Below are positions 58,052-64,000 of a stretch of 64,000 bases of DNA, piece by piece. How positions within the stretch are numbered: position 1 is the first letter of the stretch; each line of letters starts with the position of its first letter. Position numbers and translations under genes: made by a program. The notes below the pieces were generated by a model, which worked only from the letters and a program-made list of their open reading frames with translations, made no database searches and was not told the DNA's origin. The stretch comes from a virus. The stretch spans positions 1 through 64,000 of IMG/VR virus record IMGVR_UViG_3300045921_000730. One strand, 5' to 3'.

Positions 58052-59161
58052 ATGTTAAAACTTTTATCGGATTTTGATTTTATTATACGAGAAGGTAGAA
58101 CCAAAACAAATTATTATAATAATGTTAAATTCAAAAGCTTTGCTGCTTTTATGGAAGCATTGGAACGAGAGGGTTTAGTTCAACCCAAAGAATGTATTGA
58201 CGGGCTTCCCGCTGGTACACTTATGCTCGGCGAAAAAGAATATTATGGTTGGGTCGACATGGTCGGTTCTAACAAAATTAAACTTCTCACACAAGGATCA
58301 CCATATTTACAACAAAATTCAACAAAACATATGATTGTAAAAGGAGAACCAGCTTACTTAGAAATATTTGAGTCCGTTTTAAAACGTCATTCTTTGTTTG
58401 AAGGTTATGTCGAAGAGACTATAAAACCGAAAGACGTAAAGGTTGTTATTAATTATCATAAAAAACTAAATCCGTCTTTGTGGCAAGAAAAAGATGGTAA
58501 ATATCAACTGATTCCAAAAGTTGAGACAAATTTAAAGAAGATTGCTAATGAATTTATTGAATATTTAAAGCTTCCAAAATTAGAAATTGTTGACCTTACA
58601 ATTACAGGAAGCAACGCTAATTATAATTGGACATCATATTCAGATGTAGATTTACATATAATTATTAACTTTGAAAAAGCTAAAAAACATTACGGTGAGT
58701 TATTAGAAGACTATTTGTCAGCAAAAAGAAAATTGTGGGATCATACGCACGATATTAAAATTTACAACAATCCAGTTGAAGTTTATATCGAAAAAAGCAG
58801 CGAAAAACACATTTCAACAGGCGTTTATTCAATTAAAAATCGTAAATGGATTGAAGAACCGCAGCACAAAGAGCCAACATACAATGAAAATAACATAAAA
58901 GAAAAAACAGCAAAATATATGAATGAAATTGACGAGTTGTATTCTGCTTCTGGGTGTGATAGTTCTTATGCAGGAAAATTAATGGACAAGTTAAAAACTT
59001 ATAGACAAGCCGGTCTTGACCGAGCTGGCGAATTTTCAACTGAAAATCTTGTTTTTAAAACGCTTCGCAACAGTGGTTATATTGAAAAACTAGCACAATG
59101 TAAAGTAAAAGGAATTGATGCGAAGTTATCTATCGAAGATGAAGAGTGGTGGAAATATTGA
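58052..59161 (+). CDS. Pol-beta-type nucleotidyltransferase, candidate virion-internal
   Basis: 369 aa. Core LTITGSNANYNWTSYSDVDLHII (GS...DxD) and a third acidic residue in DIKIYNNPVEVYIE. N-terminal ~120 residues are a separate region (GWVDMVGSNKIKLLTQG). MLKLLSDFDFIIRE fits the capsid-targeting pattern. Similar phage proteins have no known substrate. Upstream CATAAATA at 58024-58031 is a late-promoter candidate. Confidence 0.7.
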   Translation: MLKLLSDFDFIIREGRTKTNYYNNVKFKSFAAFMEALEREGLVQPKECIDGLPAGTLMLGEKEYYGWVDMVGSNKIKLLTQGSPYLQQNSTKHMIVKGEPAYLEIFESVLKRHSLFEGYVEETIKPKDVKVVINYHKKLNPSLWQEKDGKYQLIPKVETNLKKIANEFIEYLKLPKLEIVDLTITGSNANYNWTSYSDVDLHIIINFEKAKKHYGELLEDYLSAKRKLWDHTHDIKIYNNPVEVYIEKSSEKHISTGVYSIKNRKWIEEPQHKEPTYNENNIKEKTAKYMNEIDELYSASGCDSSYAGKLMDKLKTYRQAGLDRAGEFSTENLVFKTLRNSGYIEKLAQCKVKGIDAKLSIEDEEWWKY

Positions 59162-59174
59162 AAGGAGAAAAACT

Positions 59175-59300
59175 ATGTTAGGATTTATTACTGGTGTTGT
59201 TGTTGGTGTTGTTGTTGGTGCAGCATTTGCACCATTTTGGATTAAAGTTTTTAATACTGGAAAACAAAAGGTAGAAAAAATTTTTGAAAAGAAAAACTAG
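59175..59300 (+). CDS. 41-aa single-pass membrane peptide
   Basis: Start at the ATG 59175, Shine-Dalgarno aaaggaga. MLGFITGVVVGVVVGAAFAPF is a Gly-Val transmembrane helix with a basic tail (KQKVEKIFEKKN). Typical phage membrane peptide; followed by a terminator. Confidence 0.6.
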   Translation: MLGFITGVVVGVVVGAAFAPFWIKVFNTGKQKVEKIFEKKN

Positions 59301-59326
59301 TTGTCTTTTAAAAACAATTTATATAT

Positions 59327-59367
59327 GATTCTGCTGTGTACTAATATACGGCAGAATCAATTTTTTT
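59327..59367 (+). terminator. Rho-independent terminator
   Basis: Stem gattctgctgt/acggcagaatc with a T7 run at 59361-59367. The family A copy 6 begins in its T-run. Confidence 0.85.
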
Positions 59368-59574
59368 ATCAAACTTAAGGCTGAGAAAACCACGTGATCT
59401 TCAGTCACGTGGATGAATCAGCACATTGGTATCTAATTAATTTGTAGTCATAAATAAAATGTCTGGTTGTGGAACGCAGTCGGACTCTAAACAAAAACCG
59501 AAGGAGGCGCCGGTGATGTTAGCTGGGTCGATGAGTTCGGAAACCGCGTTGTCTTTAGCTACGCGGTAGTTCAT
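59365..59574 (+). mobile_element. Mini-element family A, copy 6
   Basis: Plus orientation, near-identical to copy 1. TTTAT at the left boundary is part of the terminator T-run. Right end 40 bases upstream of the gene at 59614, same orientation. Confidence 0.85.
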
Positions 59575-59613
59575 AAATTTGTGTGATTTAAAAGATAAAG
59601 GTTTAAAATCAAA

Positions 59614-60372
59614 ATGATTAAACATCCCCTGTTTCCCAACGGAAACATCTATCTTTCTGGCGGCATGCAACATGCTCGTGACCTTGGGACTGGTTGGAGG
59701 AAAATTTGTAGTGAACGTTTAAAACAGCTTGGTTTTTTTCCAATTGATATTGCTGATTTAGACATCAAATATTCACAGACTCATGGAGAACTTTACCGTT
59801 TTATATCTGACGATGAACTTCTCCAACGAAAATCAAACATCAGAAAACATTTTATTGAAACAGATATTAATTTAATTAGAAATGATACTGACGCTTTGAT
59901 TGTTCTATATGATGAAAGTGTAAGGCTCGGCGCAGGAACCACAAGCGAAGTTCACGAAGCATTTATGTTAGATATTCCAACATTTTTAATTAATAAATAC
60001 AAATCTCTTTCTGAGATTCCTGGTTGGATGCAAGCGGAAACAACAAAAATATTTAACGAGTGGGAAGATTTATATTCGTATCTTGAAAATCTTCCTTCGG
60101 GCATTTTAAAACGAGACATTTATGGAAATCGTCGTTCTGGAAATTTTTATCTCTGTTCTCTCTGTGGAGCAGTTGAAGAAAAACACAAAACGCACTATGT
60201 ATCAAAAATCTCGCCTCTATATTGTAAAACATGTGTTGAACTAGTGAAAACAACACACGAAACACATTATGACAGATACAAATTTTTCTTAGACTGCCTT
60301 GAGGCTGAAGCAGCTACTGAATACAAACGATCTTTTGCAAACGATCAACAACGAATCCATAATGACGATTAA
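59614..60372 (+). CDS. Nucleoside 2-deoxyribosyltransferase-like protein with zinc ribbon
   Basis: 252 aa. N-terminal NIYLSGGMQHARDLGTGWRK, a central FIETDINLIRNDTDALIVLYD and LGAGTTSEVHEAFML are the deoxyribosyltransferase/SLOG-like fold (DALIV.YD, GT..E). C-terminal CSLCGAVEEKHK...YCKTCVEL is a zinc ribbon. Possibly base exchange in deoxynucleosides or nucleotide sensing. Confidence 0.65.
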   Translation: MIKHPLFPNGNIYLSGGMQHARDLGTGWRKICSERLKQLGFFPIDIADLDIKYSQTHGELYRFISDDELLQRKSNIRKHFIETDINLIRNDTDALIVLYDESVRLGAGTTSEVHEAFMLDIPTFLINKYKSLSEIPGWMQAETTKIFNEWEDLYSYLENLPSGILKRDIYGNRRSGNFYLCSLCGAVEEKHKTHYVSKISPLYCKTCVELVKTTHETHYDRYKFFLDCLEAEAATEYKRSFANDQQRIHNDD

Positions 60373-60462
60373 CTATATTTGTGACGTATCAAACAAAAAT
60401 TTGTCAAATTTTTAATATGCTTTTGTCATTGCAACAAACACAAACAAATAAGGAAAATTATT

Positions 60463-60789
60463 ATGCCATACATTAAACAACAAAGTCGTGATGTACTCGA
60501 TCCTTGTATTTTAAATTTATTAAATGCACTTCGTGAACTCGAAAGTGATGATGAAAAAAATAGCATGAGTGGAAATTTAAATTATGTTTTCACCAAACTT
60601 CTTGCTACAATTTATGGTTCCGGCAATTACGATGATCGAAGCGATGCGATCAAAACGTTGGAGTGTGCAAAGATTGAATTTTATCGCAAATACATGCAAC
60701 AATATGAAGATCAAAAAGAATTTGAAAATGGATCAGTTGACGTGTGCCTGGAACCAATCATAACAACAACGGGAGTTGTTAAAAAGTGA
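60463..60789 (+). CDS. Conserved phage protein (DUF6899-like)
   Basis: 108 aa. MPYIKQQSRDVLDPCI, GNLNYVFTKLLATIY, and IEFYRKYMQQYEDQKEFENG are the signature of a short protein common in large phages. Shine-Dalgarno aaggaaaat. Overlaps the next start as GTGA. Function unknown. Confidence 0.65.
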   Translation: MPYIKQQSRDVLDPCILNLLNALRELESDDEKNSMSGNLNYVFTKLLATIYGSGNYDDRSDAIKTLECAKIEFYRKYMQQYEDQKEFENGSVDVCLEPIITTTGVVKK

Positions 60790-61313
60790 AAATCTTTGAA
60801 ATTTTAACACAAAGTAAGGGCACATATGCTGGTGTAAGATATGATGCTGATTCTGTCAATAGACTTAAAAATTTTATTGTACAACACAAAATCCCAAATC
60901 CGATTAAACCACAAAATTTCCATACAACATTACTTTATAGTAGAAAATATTTACCAAACTATAAGCCATGCGGGAAATTACAAACACCATTTTCTGTTAT
61001 CCCAAGCGAATTTGTTATCTGGAAAACCAACGCGTCTGGCGGTGCTGAAAATAACTCACCTCAAACTAATTGTCTTGTACTTAAATGTCAATCGTCCGAT
61101 CTGGTTAACAGACACAATGAATTAATGAATATTCATCAAGCAATATATGATTATCCCGAATATGTGCCACATATAACGCTATCGTACGATGTTGGTGATT
61201 TTGATATATCTACTCTCTCAGCTCCTCACACCATCGGTACTCTTTATGCGGACGAAGAGTATGGTGAGGAATTAAATTTAAACTGGGCAAAAACAAAAGG
61301 AACAAAACAATGA
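60786..61313 (+). CDS. 2H phosphoesterase-like protein, Acb1 candidate
   Basis: 175 aa from a GTG. Two HxT motifs: NFHTTLLYSRKYLP (His46/Thr48) and VPHITLSYDVGDF (His129/Thr131), the twin catalytic pairs of 2H phosphoesterases. Length and order resemble T4 57B (Acb1), which cuts the cyclic nucleotides of CBASS. The N-terminus MKIFEILTQ is like the capsid-targeting motif but lacks the Glu. Anti-CBASS role is inferred. Confidence 0.65.
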   Translation: MKIFEILTQSKGTYAGVRYDADSVNRLKNFIVQHKIPNPIKPQNFHTTLLYSRKYLPNYKPCGKLQTPFSVIPSEFVIWKTNASGGAENNSPQTNCLVLKCQSSDLVNRHNELMNIHQAIYDYPEYVPHITLSYDVGDFDISTLSAPHTIGTLYADEEYGEELNLNWAKTKGTKQ

Positions 61314-61675
61314 ATGAATTTCCTTATTTATCAATGGTTGCAGCATCTGAAATATCTGAAGAAGATAAACAATCATTTAAACTTTTGTCAGATAAAGCAA
61401 TCAAGTTCGGTTTTGTTGAACGTTTGTCTAACGAAGGAATACTTCAAGCAATTGAAAACATTGCATATGAAATCGCAAAAATGTCTCTTTACACTTTTTT
61501 TAAAAATCCTGATGTTGCAGAATTTACTACGCCGGAAGAATTTTATGAAGATGAAGTGATAGGCGAGGATCTTGAAAAACTTGACGAAATTATTTGGAAC
61601 GTTGCTTTAGCGTCTGGAATCCATCCCGATCTGTTAAATGTTATGATTGATGTAAAGTGCGATGAATTTATATAA
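61310..61675 (+). CDS. Hypothetical acidic protein
   Basis: 121 aa, helical and acidic (FTTPEEFYEDEVIGEDLEKL). ATGA overlap with the 2H gene, so coexpressed. Not recognised; acidic small partners of this type could be inhibitors or adaptors. Confidence 0.45.
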   Translation: MNEFPYLSMVAASEISEEDKQSFKLLSDKAIKFGFVERLSNEGILQAIENIAYEIAKMSLYTFFKNPDVAEFTTPEEFYEDEVIGEDLEKLDEIIWNVALASGIHPDLLNVMIDVKCDEFI

Positions 61676-61772
61676 TCAATTCAAGAAAACCTGATGTTCT
61701 TTAGACGTCAGGATGAATTGAATTTTTTAGTCCTCTTGAGTTTCAATATACCGTTTAATTGTCTCACTATTA

Positions 61773-61780
61773 TATAAATA
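61773..61780 (+). promoter_or_regulatory. Late-promoter-like TATAAATA before tnpB
   Basis: Exact motif 27 bases before the ATG at 61807. Confidence 0.5.
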
Positions 61781-61806
61781 ATATATGACAAAGGTATTTA
61801 TATAAA

Positions 61807-62997
61807 ATGTTCATCAGACAAAATTACAGAATATATCCTAACAAAGAGCAGACCTCAATTCTGAACCAATGGCTTGGTCAGGGTAGATATATTTGGAATT
61901 TCATGTTAACCAAGAACATAGAAACATACCAAGAAACTAAAAAGTTTATTTTTGAAATAGACATGAATAATCTTCTACCTGGTTTGAAACGGCAAGAAGA
62001 AACATCTTGGTTAAAAGAAATACCAGCACAATGTTTACAACAGAAGTGTCAAGATTTGTCACAAGCATTAAAACAGTCTTTTAAGACAAATAAAAGCAAA
62101 AAGGGATTTCCAAAATTTAAGTCAAAAAAGACTGATGAATCTGGCATCAGATTCCCATCATTCAAATTTGAGGGTGACAGGATCAAGTTACCTAAAATGT
62201 CACAAGGAATCAAAATTAAGTTACATCGTGATTTGCTTGGGAAGAAATCATCAGTTACTATATTTCGAGATAAAACCGGAGTCTTCTGGGCATCTATACT
62301 TGTTTCTATTGATGATGTTGTCCCAACGAACACTATTTCTAATGTGGTAGGTATTGATGTCGGATTAAAAGAATTCGCGGTCACATCAGACGCTGAAATA
62401 ATCAAAAACCCGAAATTTCTAAAAAGAACGGCAAAGAAACTAGCAAAAGCTCAAGCAAAACATAGTAGAAAAGAAAAAGGTTCGTCAAACAAAGAAAAAC
62501 AAAGAATTAAAGTTGCAAAAATTTACAGAAAAATAAGCAATCAACGTAAAGATTTTATCAATCAAGTTGCTAGTTCGATAGGCAAGACAAACGACTTGAT
62601 TGTAGTTGAAAATCTCAATGTAAAAGGTATGATGAAAAATCCTAACCTAGCTAAATCTATTTCAGATGTTAGTTGGGGAATGTTTTTATCCGCTTTAAAG
62701 TGGCATTGTAAGAAACGGGGCAAACACTTCGTTGAGATTTCACAATGGTATCCTTCAAGCAAAATGTGTTCATGTTGTGGAAATAAAAAATCAGATTTGT
62801 CCTTGAGCGACAGAACATACGAATGTAAAGAATGTGGTTTCACGATGGATAGAGATTTAAATGCTGCCATTAACATTCTGAAAGAAGGTATCAACCTTTT
62901 CAATACCGTAGGAACTACGGAAATTAACGCCTGTGGAGATATGAGTTCTGAAGTAGGGAACTCAGCCCAGGAAGCTAGTTGTTCTTTAGACAACTAG
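61807..62997 (+). CDS. tnpB: TnpB nuclease, copy 5
   Basis: 396 aa, ATG (MFIRQNYRIYPNKEQ). RuvC-I VVGIDVGLKEFAVTSD, RuvC-II LIVVENLNVKGMM, zinc ribbon CSCCGNKKSDLS...CKECGF, RuvC-III MDRDLNAAINIL. The C-terminal INACGDMSSE...SCSLDN resembles the family B and solo-scar peptides, so this copy or a relative is the likely source of those. More A/T-rich and diverged from the other four. Confidence 0.92.
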   Translation: MFIRQNYRIYPNKEQTSILNQWLGQGRYIWNFMLTKNIETYQETKKFIFEIDMNNLLPGLKRQEETSWLKEIPAQCLQQKCQDLSQALKQSFKTNKSKKGFPKFKSKKTDESGIRFPSFKFEGDRIKLPKMSQGIKIKLHRDLLGKKSSVTIFRDKTGVFWASILVSIDDVVPTNTISNVVGIDVGLKEFAVTSDAEIIKNPKFLKRTAKKLAKAQAKHSRKEKGSSNKEKQRIKVAKIYRKISNQRKDFINQVASSIGKTNDLIVVENLNVKGMMKNPNLAKSISDVSWGMFLSALKWHCKKRGKHFVEISQWYPSSKMCSCCGNKKSDLSLSDRTYECKECGFTMDRDLNAAINILKEGINLFNTVGTTEINACGDMSSEVGNSAQEASCSLDN

Positions 62998-63025
62998 CAG
63001 TTCACAGATAAACTGTTAAAAAAAT

Positions 63026-63065
63026 GATCTGTCGCTTGTCTGAAAAACAAGTGGGATTCGGGTGC
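63026..63065 (-). repeat. Right-end scar (CACCCGAATC type), reversed
   Basis: On the minus strand gcacccgaatcccacttg, then tttttcagacaagcgacagatc; same unit as 11494 and 21243. The terminal tagttcag is changed to cagatc. Confidence 0.45.
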
Positions 63066-63131
63066 ATCTTACTAAAGAAATAATCGACGCATTGGTGAGC
63101 AATAACGGTTGACTGAATACTTAAAATCGAC

Positions 63132-63139
63132 TATAAATA
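63132..63139 (+). promoter_or_regulatory. Late-promoter-like TATAAATA before the tmRNA
   Basis: Exact motif just upstream of the tmRNA acceptor piece. Confidence 0.55.
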
Positions 63140-63144
63140 TATAT

Positions 63145-63438
63145 GTTAGTGAGTAATCACTGACAATGAGTGTATGAAGCAATCTGTAGACGGGCAAGAC
63201 ACGAGTTCGAATCTCGTCGCCTCCACAAATATTAACTCATGGGGGCGTTATGGAATCGATTGACGGGCGAAGGAAAGTGGACACTTCGAGAGACGACTGA
63301 CGTAATCAGCGTAAAACCTTAAATGCAAACGATGCATTTTATAATGAGGAATTCCGCCTAGCAGCGTAAACCTCAGGGGGAGCGTAGATTCCTTCTTACC
63401 CAACATCTACCGAAAGGACAGTCTTAAGACTGTCCTTT
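63145..63438 (+). ncRNA. ssrA: Two-piece (circularly permuted) tmRNA
   Basis: The acceptor piece comes first: T arm ACGAG TTCGAAT CTCGT and acceptor 3' strand CGCCTCC + A (63201-63225). After a 15-base intervening stretch comes the coding piece, whose 5' end GGGGGCG (63241-63247) pairs with it. The third pair is G-U (63243/63222), the alanine identity element. The tag frame, resume codon GCA at 63325, reads ANDAFYNEEFRLAA-stop. A terminator follows. CCA is not encoded. This order is that of permuted alphaproteobacterial ssrA. Rescues stalled ribosomes and tags proteins for proteolysis. Confidence 0.9.
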
Positions 63439-63446
63439 TTGTTTTT
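63413..63446 (+). terminator. Rho-independent terminator of the tmRNA
   Basis: aaaggacagtctt/aagactgtccttt, then tttgttttt. Confidence 0.9.
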
Positions 63447-63654
63447 ATCATCTTCAGGGCTGAGAAAACCACGTGATCTTCAGTCGCGTGGATGAATCAG
63501 CCCATTGGTATCTAATTAATTTGTAGTCATAAATAGTAATGTCTGGTTGTGGGACGCAGTCGGACTCTAAACAAAAACCGAAGGAGGCGCCGGTGATGTT
63601 AGCTGGGTCGATGAGTTCGGAAACCGCGTTGTCTTTAGCTACGCGGTAGTTCAT
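63444..63654 (+). mobile_element. Mini-element family A, copy 7
   Basis: Plus orientation. Starts in the tmRNA terminator T-run (TTTAT). Left flank differs (catcttcagggctgag), rest as in copy 1; promoter-like CATAAATA kept. Right end 93 bases upstream of the ClpP-like gene, same orientation. Confidence 0.85.
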
Positions 63655-63746
63655 TTTAAATTTTTCTCTCTTAATGAAACCCATTTCCGCATATTAAAAG
63701 CAGATATTATTTTCAGCTGTAAATACTCAAAAAAAGGAGTGTTAAA

Positions 63747-64000
63747 ATGAATAAAAATAATGTTTACGTTGAAAACGATGATGATGATGTAAAGAATCCT
63801 TTACCCTTAGTAGTAAAACAAAAATACGCTTACAAATCTTTTGAGCAAACGTTTACAGCACACCAAATTCATTTTTACATTACAGATGATATCGGTGAAC
63901 CGAGCGACTATGTTGAAATGATCCACCGCATTCTAACAGCGTCTCAAAACGATGTTATTTTTATTCATTTAAATACGGCTGGTGGAAGATTAGATACAGG
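63747..64000 (+). CDS. ClpP/SDH-like serine protease, 3' end outside window
   Basis: ATG at 63747 with Shine-Dalgarno aaaaggagt; open to the window end. 84 residues visible: acidic N-terminus, then IHFYITDDIGEPSDYVEMIHRI and VIFIHLNTAGGRLDTG, which matches the strand-turn region of ClpP-like proteases before the catalytic serine. Such proteins are common in jumbo phages; could process the prohead or degrade host proteins. Confidence 0.65.
   Translation, partial: MNKNNVYVENDDDDVKNPLPLVVKQKYAYKSFEQTFTAHQIHFYITDDIGEPSDYVEMIHRILTASQNDVIFIHLNTAGGRLDT

Larger units (their letters stand above)
61688..63005 (+). mobile_element. TnpB element with both ends
   Basis: Left end AACCTGATGT-tctttag-ACGTCAGG-atgaatt (61688-61720), preceded by TTTAT; right end GCTAGTTGT-tctttag-ACAACTAGC-agttcac (62974-63005), a nine-base stem. 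Contains tnpB and a TATAAATA (61773-61780). Confidence 0.85.

Noticed and set aside
63454-63684. Open frames of 60-80 codons across the family A units on the strand opposite the tnpB remnant (here and at 29954, 38494, 59437)
   Set aside because: They repeat because the unit repeats, lack ribosome binding sites and break in diverged copies; conservation follows hairpins, not codons.
1-64000. Integrase, repressor or other lysogeny module
   Set aside because: None recognised; only the IS607 recombinase fragment, which lacks its catalytic domain.

Overview
The window reads as a stretch of a large (jumbo-type) tailed phage of a Gram-negative host, AT-rich, with dense, mostly minus-strand genes joined by 1-14 base start/stop overlaps. 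T4-like traits: PhoH, thymidylate synthase, a split NAD-dependent DNA ligase, an RNA ligase, many small conserved phage proteins, candidate late promoters (TATAAATA) just before several genes, and more than ten proteins whose N-termini resemble the capsid-targeting peptide of T4 internal proteins. A spanin pair, secreted lipoproteins and a beta-barrel protein imply a host with an outer membrane. A circularly permuted two-piece tmRNA near the right end points to an alphaproteobacterial host lineage (inference; permuted ssrA also occurs in some betaproteobacteria and cyanobacteria).

Layout. 1-1121: 3' part of a TnpB-related gene. 1.2-7.7 kb: DNA metabolism (split ligase, thymidylate synthase, PhoH, MazG-like, rhodanese-like). 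8-10 kb: tRNA-Gly, then a plus-strand pair (LpxH-like phosphoesterase and GT4 glycosyltransferase). 10-13.3 kb: peptide deformylase, HNH protein, PRPP synthetase. 13.6-17.3 kb: a visibly G+C-richer MoxR ATPase / 58-aa / VWA-metalloprotein operon and a nucleotidyltransferase. 18-30 kb: Hsp20, ligase-fold and nucleotidyltransferase enzymes, phosphoribosyltransferase, DEDD exonuclease, dCTP deaminase-like, TGT/DpdA-like, spanins, HNH, metalloprotease-like. 30-40 kb: RNA ligase, amidinotransferase-like, secreted proteins, beta-barrel protein. 40-51 kb: TnpB elements, tRNA-Asn, a PP-loop/desaturase/GNAT operon, an A-type Fe-S carrier. 51-55.4 kb: candidate internal virion proteins, a 2-oxoglutarate oxygenase, a GH108 endolysin. 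55.8-63 kb: three tandem repeat proteins, nucleotidyltransferase, deoxyribosyltransferase-like, 2H phosphoesterase (Acb1-like), TnpB. 63-64 kb: tmRNA and the start of a ClpP-like protease.

The most unusual layer is mobile. Five full-length TnpB genes with intact RuvC and zinc-ribbon residues are present with no Y1 transposase; one has a fragment of an IS607-type serine recombinase upstream. Around them lie seven ~210-bp mini-elements (family A) and two ~200-bp units (family B). Each keeps a tnpB 3' end plus right-end hairpin, the part that in known TnpB elements encodes the guide-RNA (omega-RNA) scaffold, but no nuclease. Family A carries a late-promoter-like box, family B a consensus sigma70-type promoter. 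All eleven recognisable left ends follow TTYAT, a candidate TAM. About a dozen short right-end scars are scattered through the window; several supply the stop codon of a convergent gene, one sits in a truncated CYTH gene, and the family B unit at 40.4 kb abuts a truncated tRNA. I propose, as a testable inference, a phage population of nuclease-less guide-RNA loci served in trans by the resident TnpBs.
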